The position numbers were made by a program, and so were the translations under genes. Positions 49,676-62,606 of a stretch of 64,000 nucleotides of DNA are shown piece after piece (the first letter of the stretch is position 1; each line of letters starts with the position of its first letter). The stretch is from Paraphysoderma sedebokerense (lineage: Eukaryota; Blastocladiomycota; Physodermatomycetes; Physodermatales; Physodermataceae): NCBI GenBank assembly GCA_025602915.1, contig JAHLJZ010000028.1, positions 62,001-126,000 of the forward strand. The letters run 5' to 3'. A model generated the notes under the pieces. That model was given only the letters and a program-made list of their open reading frames with translations. It was not told the origin of the DNA and searched no databases.

Positions 49676-50932
49676 AGTTTTTGGATAGTGGGATTGGTGG
49701 GGTAGGTGTGAAGGGTTGGTGATTGGGGTAAGGCGGAATGTGGGTGGTATGGTTTAGTTTGAGGGTTGGTTATGGTGGAGAATTGTACTTAAATTTTGGT
49801 ATAATTTGATAGATTAAAGTGGGACGGCATGTTTTGGACAAAATGGGGAAACAAAAGTAGATTGATTGTTAAATAAAAAATTGTTTGCAGAGACGGTGAA
49901 TACAGTGAACTATCTCTCGGTGGCGCGACAATTATAGTGCGACAGTGCGACGTGTTTCGCGGTCAAGGGCGACAGGTGGGTTTAGATACTTTATACAACT
50001 GTTTTACATTTACGTTAATGGTGTATACATGAGGTTCCACGGTGTGCTGAGGTCAGAGATGTGGTCAGAGGTGTGGTCTGATTGCATGTTATCGATTCAT
50101 CTAGTCATGAAGTCATCAAGTAACCGTTTTCTTAATTTTTCTATCTGATGCAGTTACAGCCATTTATAAACTCTGAAATTCGGTCTCTTTGTACTAAATT
50201 AAATCAACAACACTCTGTTAGTATATATTGGAATTAACTGGATCGACAATTTGATAATGTCACAATTTGATAATGTCACAATTTGATAATGTCACAATTT
50301 GACAATTTGATGAATTATGCCGTACACCGACCTGTAATCTGTCGATCCTTGGTATTTTTTTAATTTTTCTGCGTACCGAGAACTGAGAATGGTCCGAAAT
50401 GGCGAGAAAGGAGAGAAAGGCGAGAAGAGCAAGAGACCGAGAAGGTTGAAGGATAAGATACGAGTATTATGATAAGCTGCGATAAGAGAAGAAACACATT
50501 CTAAACAATATTCTAAACACATTCTAAACAATGTAACTACTATGTAACTCGTGACGAAAATGACGACTGAACGACTGGCGATCCTTTTTTCGTCGCTCGC
50601 GTGTCGCCGATTCGCCAAGAACGAGAGAATAGAACTTCTTCCCCTTATTGAGTTCAATTGCCACACATGCTACACAATGCTACACGTTGGAAATTGGAAA
50701 TCGGAATTGGGGATTGGAAATCGGGAATTTAGAAATAGCAAGGTGGTGTTGTTAAGTGTGAACTTGTTATTATGTGGAATCTTGAAACATGTGGATCGTG
50801 GATTGTGGAAACAAGGAATGGATAAAAGTTTTGGACTGGGGCACTGGAAAAAAAGGGGAAAGTTCAGACAAGTACTTGTAGACGCTTGTGTTTTCAGCTT
50901 TTCAATTCTTGGCGGTGAAAGTTATAGTCCAA
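49676..50932. other. gap with strand-asymmetric and short tandem repeats
   Basis: 49680-49790 is G-rich and C-poor on the plus strand (GGGATTGGTGGGGTAGG-type). Four GCGAC(A) motifs cluster at 49925-49974. A 16-bp tandem repeat is listed separately. 50680-50745 is low-complexity (GGAAATTGG/GGGATTGG). The open frames across 50292-51240 have unusual composition and no domain; I do not regard them as genes. Confidence 0.5.
50246..50310 (+). repeat. 16-bp tandem repeat, three perfect copies plus partials
   Basis: ACAATTTGATAATGTC is repeated at 50246, 50262 and 50278, followed by shortened ACAATTTG units. The array is short and perfect, hence probably recent or unstable. Confidence 0.9.
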
Positions 50933-52094
50933 ATGTTGAACATACGAGTACTGTCTTTGGTGTTGACGGTGTTGATATTGATTTCTACATCAGGTTTGTA
51001 GTTTCCGGTTCTATTTTTGCGAGTTTGTGTTATTGTTTTGTCATTGGGAAAAAGAAGGAGCAAGACAGAAAATTGTTCCGGCCTTTTATTGATCTGGTAT
51101 TTGATCCGGGAGAGTCAAGAGTCAAGAGTCTCTGGGTCATTATTGTCATTCGTCACTGTCAGTCATCAGACTCATCACCTGCCAAAGGTTATCTAATATC
51201 TACACAGACTTTTGGACATCTTTGGACTCGTACAAAATAATTGACTCGATTATTTTTTCATCATTTGTTTTGAAATAAATGATACCGCTTTGGGCCTTTG
51301 TACTCTGTAGAACAAAAACAATCGGATACTCTCGACGCCACTTTTACCGTGCCAAGGAAGGATTCGCAGGGGGAAGTTTTGACGAATAGTCCATTCCAAG
51401 TGACGATCGACGTACAGTACCCTGCAAAAGATGTGCAAGATAAATTTAGATGGTTTAATCCCGCGGTTTGTATTAGGTCTCGGCATCATGACAAGGGCCT
51501 GCAGAGGAAAAGTTGAGGAGTCTTGGGAGCAGACATGAGCAGACTGTGGAAGGCGCAAAGGAGTGATTTGCAAAGGACGACAATGAATATGACAAAAATG
51601 AATATTGATTTCTGATATTTCAATTTTGAAAACATAACTAGGGCCCTTATCGACCCGATGTCTATTTTTATCAACTCGAATTGATCCCGACGTCTACTTC
51701 CGGATCCGGATCCAACTCTAAAGCCGCTTCCAAACGATTTTTGCTCGGGGAATACCGCACTGCTCGACCAGATTTCAAATTGAATCGAACTTTTTTCCTC
51801 CCATCGTATGCTGTGGGTAAGTATACCGTTGCACTTAGATTGAAGAACAGCGATTACCTTATTCCTGGATTATTTGGACGTGACAAGACGTTCAACGGTG
51901 GGGTGTTGAATGTGGTGAAAGTTGAGGCGGGGAAGGAAACGGTGAGAGATGAAGTTTGGAAGGAAGAGTTGGAGGGGAAAGGTAAAACAGAAGTGAGTGT
52001 GTATTTTGAGGATGGCTACTACTGGAAAAATATTCGCGAAGGGAGCACTGTTATGCTTGTCCCTGCCAGAGTGAGAGTGAACTCAGTGAAGTAA
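50933..52094 (+). CDS. secreted protein of unknown function, 222 aa, three exons
   Basis: Exon 1 (50933-50993) encodes almost only a signal peptide, MLNIRVLSLVLTVLILISTS. Exon 2 (51311-51465) and exon 3 (51642-52094) follow in consistent phase. The mature protein reads as beta-rich (SPFQVTIDVQYPAKD, YRPDVYFYQLELIP, SYAVGKYTVALRLKNSDYLI, VSVYFEDGYYWKN), with a Gly/Ser linker and no cysteine-rich domain. The middle exon and the start are easily missed because the first exon is only 61 nt. I recognise no family; an extracellular or cell-wall role is inferred from the signal peptide. Confidence 0.62.
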
Positions 52095-53669
52095 TTTTGG
52101 TCGACATGGATATTTTAGATTATTAAGCGTAATGAATGACGAGTTTTCAAACTGGTTTCAAGAGAGCCAGACCACTGGGTCATTCAGAGGTCTGTGATCC
52201 ATGAAGGATGTAACAGGCATTAGTGCATTCATGATCTAAACGACGTGTGGTTTCACTCTAATGAGATCCGAGAGCAAGAATTTTAAATAATACAATGATC
52301 ATTCATGAAGTGTTGCGCAAAGTGAGAAGCGGGGGAAATTTGTCATACACAATGTGTATGTTGGACAACAGAGTCAAACGCACAGGGCAGATGGGGTCGA
52401 GGTAGCAGGTATTAGAGGAGAGTGACACAGGTCAATAAAGCGAGAACAATGTGTGTTCAGCATGTTGTGCGGATACACAGTGGAATCAGTGGATGCACGC
52501 GTTCCAGCGGTCCTCGAGTGGTCGCTGAGTGGTCGCGTTCAGATTGATGGGAGAATGAGGTGAATGCGGGCTGGGCGTGGTGAACAGTGGTGAACAGTGG
52601 TGAACAGTGGTGAACAGTGGTGAACAGGTGAACCCTCGCAGCCTGTGCAACATTGGCGGGCGACGCGTGACTTTTCTCTTTTCGCTGGACTGGGGTGGAA
52701 TAGATCAGAGCAGCCAGCCGTGATATGATGCATTGCCCAGTGGAATGGATAAAGATCGCCCTTCCTTCATTCCCTCTCTGCTGCTGCTGCTTTTGCCACC
52801 CGCTGTTCTTTATCCCCTCTCTACTCCCAGCAGTGGTTGTTCTGTTGTTGTCATCCCTCAATCCCTCTATCCCACTAATACAACTGCACAACTGATCAAT
52901 CCCCAGTTGAAACTCACTCTGCAGAGAAAGTCACGTTCCCCAATACACCACCCGTCGAGCTCGCCCCTTGCTTTGTTGCCTCGCCCACTCCATTTCATTT
53001 CCTACTCGCCTTTCTCTCCCTCCGGCCCTCCCTCTCTCTCTCGCTCTATCCCGCAATCTGACTACCTTCGGCCATTGCATTTCCTCATTCATTATTGCGA
53101 CGGTAATTTTGCTCTTTGTCCCCTTCTCGGCTCAGCCCCTACTCTCGGACCACCCCTTGCTCTGATTTGCTGACTCGCCCTCTATGACCCCGATCTAACC
53201 GCTCCTCCCCTTCCCCTTCAGCCCTCGGCTTTCCGTCCCGTATACATACAGAACCCCATATCCCGTCGGCCCCAAATTGCTTTGCTACTAACCGTAAATT
53301 CAGTCGACGTGGTATGTATGTTTGATTTGCCTCTTTATCCTTTTTCGATGTCATTCTTGCCCTACCCAAACGCCTGACCGAGCTGTGGATTCACCCGGCC
53401 AAACAAGCCCGTCTGATGATCAATCAGCAACCTGTCGGCAAACGCAAGAATTCTTGTTCTTCCATTCTTTTCCTTTCCGCTGTTATATTTCCGTGCATCT
53501 CGATGCTTTTGATTGTGCGTGGTAACTCAATTTAAATTTCTAATCTCTTCCTAACACAATCCTCCGTTGCGCTTTCTGTACCTCGCCCCCCGCATCCAGC
53601 CCTGTTTGGTGTCCATCCAACACCAGCATCAATCGCAAACAGATTTGCCTAGTTGAATCCATCATAAAT
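52095..53669. promoter_or_regulatory. long CT-rich upstream region of the CSL gene
   Basis: About 1.6 kb without a supported gene. From about 52750 to 53640 the plus strand is very rich in C and T (CTCTCTCTCGCTC, CCTTCCCCTTCAGCCC), as in long fungal 5' leaders. It may include a leader intron (GTATGTATG near 53311, branch-like and CAG signals later). Open frames here are proline/serine artefacts of the CT bias. A 10-bp tandem repeat lies at 52578-52627. Confidence 0.5.
52578..52627 (+). repeat. 10-bp tandem repeat, five copies
   Basis: TGAACAGTGG is repeated head to tail starting at 52581; the fifth copy is slightly altered (TGAACAGGTG). It lies about 1 kb upstream of the CSL gene. Confidence 0.9.
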
Positions 53670-56600
53670 ATGTCTTCATCTTCGTCAATGTCTCTCCGGA
53701 AACGGAAGGCGCCTCCTGAACAGATTGCCATACCTTCGGCGTCTCTCGTCCTTCCAGACTCCACTGCTTCTACACCCCTAACGGCGGATCCTACGACTGG
53801 CGTGTCGCTCGACTCCGCATACGAATCCTTAAAGACAGGAACATTCAGTGTGCCAATCACGCCTCTGCAAAATTTATGGGAGCAATCTTTAAATCTCAAT
53901 AGTCCCGCAGCCAACACATTCCCTCTGGCTGACCAAGGATATTTTGCTTCGTCATTCAACTCAGCGACTCAAAATCCATCCGAACAGAGTCAAGTCTCAA
54001 AGGAACCCGCGTCATCCACCTACGACTTGGCAGCACTCGCGTCTCAATTCAACGTATCCAGTCCGGATCACTCTCAACTGCAAACCCCACCCAATTCGAG
54101 TCCGCTTCCCGCTATGCTCGACCTCCCAATGTCAGTTTCCACTTCGGTCGCCACCACAGTCCCTTCTTCTGCAGCGGATGCGAATGCGCTGAGTGCGGTT
54201 CAATACCTGTCCTCAATCATGCCAAACGCTTCAAACGTGAATTGGAATTCTCTGTGTTCCGAATTTCTGAATGAAAACCCTACTTTGGCTACTGCCCCAG
54301 CCCGGGAGAACGATACCGATTCGCAGAGTCATTCTAATGAGGATGTCGATATGACGAACGCACCTGCTCTAATAATAGACGAAACAGAGAAATGTGAGGT
54401 GGAAGCTGCAGACGATTGCAGTGATGCTTCCACTGTAGATTTAGATTCTGAAAAATCGAGCAAGGTGTCAGTACGTGGCACCGATATTGTCAAGACAGAG
54501 GAAAGTGATGATACGAGTATGTCATCTGATCATAGTGCCCACATAGAAAATGTACATAGTGGAATCGGCCAGAGGTATGAATTCTCCTATCTCTCTACTC
54601 ACCTTCTATCTAATGTCTTACCATCACTCCTTCCTCTTACCCTACTCAGCCGGTCACACCCCCAGCCCACGACCGCTCAGTCGCCTCGCCCTCCCCATCC
54701 AAAACGCATTCGACAAAACACCCAGCAAACCTCTACTTCCGTAAAGACCGAGACTGAGTTGGGAACCTCTCAAAAGTCCTTTGAGAACCATCAGTTTAAG
54801 CAGCCCATGTATCCAGCTTCGGCCTATTCCGCTCAACAGACCCAACAAAAGACTGCGAATGCTCCGATCACTTCGTCTATTGGTATTGTATTACCCCTCT
54901 TCATTCATTTCTGTACCGGCAAACACTCACCTCAACCATTCTACAACTCATAGCATCCGTCAATTCTTCGATTGCACAGCAAAGTTCTTTCGGACTTGGA
55001 CTGAGCCCGAACAGCAATGTCGGCGACTTGTCTGCCTCCGGAAATCCCTTTAAATTTGCTTCCAACATCGACTCTACACCTTTCTTATTTGATGGCGGCT
55101 CTCTCCACAGTCCCAGTACTTCGCCATTTTTACGAAGAACCAAAAGCTGCTACTTGGGTGGGACAAGTGGAAACGGACCGACACACGGAAGCGCCGTGTC
55201 CTCTGGGAAATCGCCGCTTGTACGTCATTCCCCAAAGTTAAATAAATCCACCGAACAGCCTCAAGCTCCAAAACCCGAACAAGATACCAGCTCCGAGGCT
55301 TCCTCACAATCTACCGACGCGAACGCTGGTCCCGCCGCCGCAGCTGAAGTCGTTCAACATCACTTGGCCGCGAACGCATATTTCCCATTTGATTTGGCCT
55401 CCCCTACCTTTGGAGTTTTCCCTGGAGTGGGAGGATTGTATATGGGAGAAGGATTATATATGCAAGACCCATCGAACGCTGCTATTAAGGCGGAATTGGA
55501 CGCCTTGCAAGTGAAAGCCGAACGTGGTTCTCCAGACTATCCGGGTTCCGCGGAAAATGCGCATGCTGAACAGACCCTGAAATCGATGGGGCACCTTGAC
55601 CAGCAATCGCTTCATAATCAACTATCGACCTCATCACACCTCTTACAACCCCCATTTTCCCTTCCGAACCAACAATACGCGATGTCGCAAGGCTCAGACA
55701 CATTTGGTCTAGTCCCTACATCGCACCCGTTTCTTCCTCCGCATTCAATTTACCAATTATCGTATCTCAATCAACCAGGCGCACAGGCAGCCAGTTCAGC
55801 TATTTCCCCACAGTCCTTGCAACTCTCTGGGAACGCGACGAATCCGGCGGCATTGTCTCATAATTTCGATTTGTCCAACAAACCAGTTTTCAAGAATGAC
55901 GTCCAGTCTCCGAGATTGGGACGACGTCACTCCTTCACCGCTGCAGGTCCTATCCATGGTCGAAAAAGTTCCACATTCAACGCTGACATTGACAATGACC
56001 TTGCCATGAGTGCCGATTCCCAATCTACAGCTCGCCCACCTTTACTCCAACGTCATTCGTTTCACACTCAAGCGAGCAAAGTCTCCAATACCCACTCGCC
56101 GTCTGATATTACCGCTTACGCTACTCCTCCTACGCAAACGGTATCTCTACAATCTAGTGACGTCCATACAAGTAGACCTGTTCAACTCAAAGCCACGAAA
56201 TTGTCAACTGCTGCCTTGTTTGATGTCGTTGAAAAATATCTTCTCCATGGAACCTGGGACGATCAAATGAGTTGTCACCGAACTGGCTGTTGGCATAACC
56301 ATCAACGAAATCTTATCATTAGGTGGGCGCAAATGAAAAGAGGTGGAACGGGATCCGTTCAGATTGAAATAGAAAAAATAGAAATGAATGACGAAGACGT
56401 TAGAGCCGTAGATGACAAATGGCAATGGAAATGGGGAGAAATGAAGGTGACGCTTTATACACCCAAAGTGGCGCAGAAAAGTTACGGTACTGAAAAGAGG
56501 TAAGGAGGGTGAAAGAAATTCGTTTGCAGCATGGTAGTGGAAATAACGTCGAAACGCTTGTTTATCTTTAGATTTCTTTGCCCGCCTCCTCAAGTGTCCT

Positions 56601-59536
56601 TGTTGGGATGTCCGTTTTTTCCTTCCCACCCTCTTTCGCATCCGCCCTCGCAGACGCCATCTTCTAATTCACCTATTCATTTATCGATTACACCACCACC
56701 ACATTCGCATTTACCGTATTTACAATTGTACATGGCAGATTATATTCCATCTCCATCGTCCGGTGGCGGACATGGGACGTCAACACGTCCCGCAGGAGGC
56801 AATAGAGCGCAACCATCGCATGCAATGTATTCTACCAATCCTCATATCAACCATGATCCTTCCTGGGCGGAAAGAGGCGAAGCCGTTATTCTCTCGCACT
56901 CTGGATTCTCAACAAGCAACACAATCAATGATTTTACTTCATCCCCGTTGCCTTTCTCATCCGGCTCTTCATCTTCCGATTCGAATTACGAAGACATATT
57001 TTCCAAAAATATTTACCCCTCACCCAAAAACATCTTACAAGTCGGCGACGCAGCGACGTTCGATAAAAAAGTCGAATACTGTATGGGTATTCCGTTAACC
57101 GGTCAAGGTGATGCTGGCGTCAGCAACACCATAGAAGGTAGTTCCGGTTCCCCGACGAAAAATACAGAAAATTCAAACCAAGATAGCAAGGCAACTGTAA
57201 TATACGCTGAAAAGTATGCCGGCGAAAACTACTGCGGTGATATCCCAATGGAACGATGGGGATTTAGAAATATTTGGGTGAGTGATAGTGAACGAAGAAA
57301 AGGATTCGAATGCATTTTAAAGGTAATTTCTTTTTCTACTGCTTTCATTAACCATCGTAGATTTTGTTCTGATAACCTCTCTATTAGGTTATTGATCCGA
57401 CAACAAGTCATTTGTTGTCCATCTTTAAATCGAAGCCGATCAAAGTCATATCGAAACCGACCAAGAAAAAGCCAAATCAAACTGGAACCAATCTCCCCAG
57501 CAGTGGCTTGAGCGGCTCTGTAAATTTAGGTTTGTTTTGATCACAATATCCAGTTTAATCGGTCCATCAACATGTTGTTCACCCACTACGTGACTTTTAT
57601 TCTTTCAGTGTACATATATAATGGAACCAATATCGCTATATTCAATCGTATCCGTTGCCAAACTGTGTCGACTAAATATCTCACTACCGGCACAACATTT
57701 CCTATCCCCGCGTCTCTACTTTCCCACTCGAATCCGCTCGACTCGACATCATCTGTCTCTGCCAAACTTGCCAACCATGCCAACAAAACATCAACGAATC
57801 CATCATTGTTGATGTCGAATTTTGTGACGCATGTATTCCCCGGTGCCACGACCCCAGAACAAGCGCGATTCCTCTGTAGTACCGGCGCCTGGAGCAGTTT
57901 CCAGATTCAAATCATCGAAGAGTACGAACGATCCTCAAGTTTTGTTCGATTACCTACCTGCGATTGTCCCGAGTGTAGAGAAAAATCGCAACTCGGTTAT
58001 TACACCCGTGTACCCACCGCCCTGGATAGCATGAAATCATGTTCGGCTCCGATGGTGTTACAATACAACCAGACGATTATTTTGGTGGATCCAGTCACGG
58101 GATTGAAATCTCGACCATTGATCGTTAGAAAAGTGGAAAAGGGTACTTTGGCCGTTTTGGCCGAAGGTCGGTACCATCCTACTCGATCCCATGTATACGC
58201 CGATCATGGTAGTGCTCACGCGAAACAAAACGATTCTCGGTTAATGTTGGATCCGTTACCTAATCATCCCATGTTATCACATATTGCAACGCGGACCGGA
58301 CCGTCCGGGTACGTGGGAGGTAGTCACACCGGGATATCGTCGTCGCAACATCAAGTGAATGATCCTGTATCTCAACTGCATAAAGTTGCGTTTCAACTCG
58401 CCGATTCAGAGTACCCTGGTGCATTTTTATCGTTGGTTGGGGACACTGTTGGCGTTATGTTTGCCAATCCTGACAACGTTAGATTCCAAGCCTGGGAAGA
58501 AGAAAATAAGAAGAGAAAAAACAGTTCCTCGGTTGGACAAACCAAGAAATCTGAAGGCAGTAAAGGATGGTTGACTGTGGATGTGACGGAAGCAGCGGTC
58601 TGGACTGTCGTCGGTACAGATAAAACAGAGTATAATGTGTATGTCCCGCCTCATTTTAGAGTCACGACGGCGGTGAATGCCCATCAGGATTTATCCGTAT
58701 CTACCGCGTCGGACGACTTGGATCGAAATAACTCTTCGGTGTTTAAACAAACCCCGGATTCGTCTCCGATACAATCGTTAAACACACCACCCATCGGAAA
58801 TCAGTCTCACCAGATGCAATCCCACGTTAGACCACGTAGTCTGTCTACACCGGCGACTATGCATCGCTCGAGTGGTAACCTCGGCATCGGTAACTCCTCC
58901 GGTAGCATGCAATCACATATTACTCCGCCGACCTCCCCCGCGACAGTTTCAGCCATCGCGAGTGCCCCTCTCCCACCTCTTCACCCGATACCGTTGGTTC
59001 ATGATGTTCGAGTAAGAGATACAAGCAACCAATGTGGCGATGCGTCTCGGGTAGTTTTATTAGATGGAACGAGTTTTCTTCAACACGATATCCAAGTTTA
59101 CGTGGCCGACATTAAATGTTCGAGTCAACTAAAATCTGATTCCACCATCGAATTCACCATGCCCCCTGATATTGTTCTCTTTAAACTTCTCTTCCAATCT
59201 GTATCTGCCTCTTCTACCTCGTCCCCCACGGAAGAAAAAGATCTCGTGTTAAAAGAAAAATACTCCTCCTTCATCGCGACATCGACCGACGTCAAACGAT
59301 TCATCAAAAAGGATATGTTTTACCAAACTACCGGATCAGGAACTAACTCTGGAGTCGTGAATTTACCGTTCGACGGTAAATCATTAGACATTGATATCGA
59401 CAATGATAATCCGGCGTTGAAGTTGCCTATTTTATTGGTTAGAAGTGACGGAGTTGTATATAGAACCGGCAAAAGTTGGTTATTCAAATTGGAAAATGTG
59501 GTGTTGGGATTAGGAAGTTGTGTTCAAATGGTTTAA
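53670..59536 (+). CDS. CSL-family (CBF1/Su(H)/LAG-1) transcription factor, very large
   Basis: Exons 53670-54574, 54650-54882, 54954-56499, 56572-57322, 57388-57529 and 57609-59536 join in frame to about 1834 aa. The first roughly 800 residues are Ser/Pro/Gln-rich and disordered. The conserved domain follows: RHR-N segment with QKSYGTEKRFLCPPP across an intron, RNIWVSDSERRKGFECILKV, SKPTKKKPNQTG and IAIFNRIRCQTVSTKYLTTG. The beta-trefoil has IILVDPVTGLKSRPLIVRKV and DPVSQLHKVAFQLA. The C-terminal RHR-C part has LDGTSFLQHDIQVYVADIKC and ends at 59536. Insertions such as the DCPECREKSQL segment and Ser-rich loops are typical of fungal CSL proteins. In S. pombe, Cbf11/Cbf12 regulate lipid, cell-cycle and adhesion genes without Notch. 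Confidence 0.92.
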
Positions 59537-60477
59537 TTCCCTTTTTTTCCTTTTCTCTTTTTGTGGTTACTTTCGGTGACTATCAAACGTTTTATGTTTG
59601 ATATTTTTCTTTTGATTCAGTTTGGTGTTATCCCATCTTGGTGATTACTATTCCCAACATTTTGGTGAGTTTATGGTCGACGTGTTAATATTGTGGAATA
59701 ACTGTTATGTTTCTCTAAAAGATGTATTATCAAATTACCTGTTACATGTCTATTTCCTTACAGTTGGAACCTTGATTCGACTTCGACTATTCGATCCCCC
59801 TTTTGTACATTTACCCCCGTGAAGATCGAAATCAGAGAAAAAAAAAAAGAGTGGATTGTATTCAATGTCAATATGAGTGTTGGATTTTAGTTTAGTTGTG
59901 TTTGTTCTCTTTTTCTGTTTCTGTAGAAAAATTTATCTCATGAATTGTTTAGACTTTTGTTGTATGATGTGTTGTGTTTAAATATTTTTGATAACTCTGT
60001 AAGTAAATACTGGAAATGAAAAATGTTATCTGGAATTTCTACAATTTTATTAAGCTGAAAATTCGAATTCGCGGCTTAATCTAGAATTGAACATCTTGAA
60101 GTGTTGGCCCTCATTTGGTTTCTTGCGCTCTCTACGTTCTAATTTAGAAGAATTAAATCTGTAAATATACTGTCATGACCTATGATATCCAAATAGAATA
60201 GGGTTTTCAGTCATCGCTCATCGTACCGTCACATCTGCAATTTACGACGCTCGGTCCTCGCTCTCGTCGATGGAGGAGCGTTCTGACTTTTGAGCGAGTG
60301 ACGAGGCAAACGGGCAAACTGACGTGACGAAAAGTAGAATAGATGAAGTTTCTTTCATCTCTACTACTAATAAACGATAGAGTGATGACAACATAACAAT
60401 TGAGAATCAACAACATACAAACTACTCACCCACTCTCTTTTTCACTCTCGAGCCGTCATTTTCAACCTCTCTCAATT
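59537..60477. other. gap between CSL and transporter genes
   Basis: Contains T-rich 3' sequence of the CSL gene, a 12-A run (about 59840) and the promoter of the next gene. No RNA gene or repeat is seen. Confidence 0.45.
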
Positions 60478-62460
60478 ATGCAGCCCTCAGAAGAAGATAC
60501 CAATTTCATCAACCACTTTGCATCCACATCCCAAGAAACCCCCGATACAAGACGACAATCCACTCATTCTCTATCATCCCCACTTATCCCACCCACCCAG
60601 CCAAAACTCATCACCACCACCATCCCAGATCCAACACCAGATTCAATCAACATCCCGATTTCCAAATCTCCCTCATCCCCAGCCCATGCGTACTCTACTC
60701 AATGGTTTTTACCGTGGTTACTGTTTTTTTATTTGACATTGAACACTTTTAATTCGTTTTTTGGGTCACTGAGTACCGCTATATTGGCGGGGTATTTGGA
60801 GTCGAGTGAGTATTCTGTGAAAGTGTTATTATGGAGTGGAAATATCGTGGTGGGGGTGACGGGGTGGTGGGCACTTTATTCAATGTTGTTCGATAGCGTT
60901 AAAGTTTCGGTATGTTTTGAATCTTCTTGTCGAATGTTAATGAATGCTCCGTTACGAGAAAGATAAAACTTGACGCTATTTTCTTTTTTGTGGGTTTGTG
61001 GAATTGGTGTATTCGTAGTTAACCCAAGCGACGACGTTTTCATTTATCGGCTGTCTTCTTCGTTATCTGTCACATTTGATGCCTTCTGCGCAATCTCGAT
61101 ACACAGTTTATTATATCGGACAATTACTAGTGTACTTGGCACAAGCTTATGTATTACTTTTGGTCGTTCGAATCAGTGGGAATTCTCCAAATAAAAGTAG
61201 AAGTTTAAAGTTGATCATGACAGGTAAGAATGACTAGAAGGATACAAGTCGAATGAAATGTTGTATTCATCTGTTATCGGTTTTTTTGTTTTGTCTTTGT
61301 AGGATTTCCGTTAGGGTATATCCTTGCCATGGGTCTTCCATTGATCGCTATACAACAACCATCCGACATGAATAACTTGGTGAGCATTCGCACTTTCCTT
61401 TTTCCCCATTTCCCATTTTGACCTGTTAACTGACTATAAATATTTAGACATTGACGTCTTTATTATTCCATGTGATACTATTTGCTGCCGTGTACTTTGT
61501 ACACCCTTCTCGAGCTATCCCACCCGGCAGTTTTATCAAGGTTTTGAAGGATAGATTTCGATATATCGGGAATATCACCGCTACAGTTGGTCTCAGTCTT
61601 ATCTTGGGAGCATATTTAGCTTTCATAATGTGTTTAGAAGCGATTGTGGAACTCTATTGGTTTCATTGGGTATGTTTCAGGATAACCGGAGTTGAGCATT
61701 TGCGGATATCAAGTTAACAGATTTTAATGTCTAGTGGGAATCTGGCATTTTCTCAGCTTGCCTCCTCCTTACTTCGTTGATTTTTTCTTATTTTTCACTC
61801 TTGATTCCCTCGGTCAAGTTATTCAACCGCATCCTTCCAATCATATCCCTACCAGGTTTCGTTTTATTCACGGTCTACCTCCATCCCTCAAACCTTACAA
61901 TGTTGGCAGTTTCATGTGGTGTCATCGGATTGACGTGGCCCACTGTGATGGCTCTCATCTCGCGGGTGGAAAATGTTGTAGGATATGTTACCCTCCTTTT
62001 GGGATACTTGATGGGATTCATCATTGCATGTGTATTAGAGTCTGTCAGTGTGGCGAGTGCTAACGCGGATAGTGGAAGGAATGGAGAAAATGTTTGGAGT
62101 TTGAGTATAGGATCTTACCCGCTTGTTGGCATGATTTGCTGTGGAGTGGTCGCTGTTGGAATTGTACTGGTTGTCGTTGCTAGATTTAAAAATGAGGAGG
62201 TCAATCAGATTGCCGCCCCCGAACGAAATTTAAGACCCGAGACGGAACAGTTGGATGTGCCCTCGCGAGGAGGGAAGAAGCGAGAAAGTAATGTGGGGTT
62301 ACTATATGGCGGTGCTAATTTAGAAAAAGCGAGACATTCATCTGAATCATTACACGAGTTTGCTGACAATATTGTTGGATCAACGGATAGTGTCGGAGAC
62401 CAGCCTCACGTTAGGAAACTAAAACGGAAGGAAAATTCAGAGAGAAGAGGAAGTTTGTAA
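60478..62460 (+). CDS. multi-pass membrane transporter, MFS-like (SLC49/FLVCR-like layout)
   Basis: ATG 60478. An N-terminal cytosolic segment of about 75 residues, rich in Ser/Pro/Thr, precedes about 10-12 hydrophobic segments. The first is WFLPWLLFFYLTLNTFNSFF; others include NIVVGVTGWWALYSMLF, YILAMGLPLIAIQQPSDMNN, LLFHVILFAAVYFVHPSR, VGLSLILGAYLAFIMC, LAVSCGVIGLTWPTVMALIS, NVVGYVTLLLGYLMGFIIAC and GMICCGVVAVGIVLVVVA. The tail is long, basic and cytosolic. About six exons are split by short introns. The overall layout and the LPLIAIQQP segment are reminiscent of FLVCR/DIRC2 (SLC49) transporters, but no diagnostic residue fixes the substrate. Confidence 0.72.
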
Positions 62461-62606
62461 AGCATTGTTGTAAATATCTGAGTCAACTGAACGCTAATGT
62501 ACCCGAATCAGTATGCTTGGCAAAATTTATTTATTTCCTAAACCTATATAACGCTAGCTCATGCTATCCTTAATTTTACTATCTACTATCTGTGGTCTCC
62601 ATTACA

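Noticed and set aside
50551-51240. 229-codon plus-strand open frame
   Set aside because: Low-complexity GGAAATTGG/GGGATTGG composition and no domain. It overlaps in another frame the signal-peptide exon at 50933-50993, which has better support.
52457-53173. Proline/serine-rich open frames upstream of the CSL gene
   Set aside because: They arise from the CT-rich leader and the 10-bp tandem repeat (for example runs of VHHCSPLFTT). No conserved sequence.
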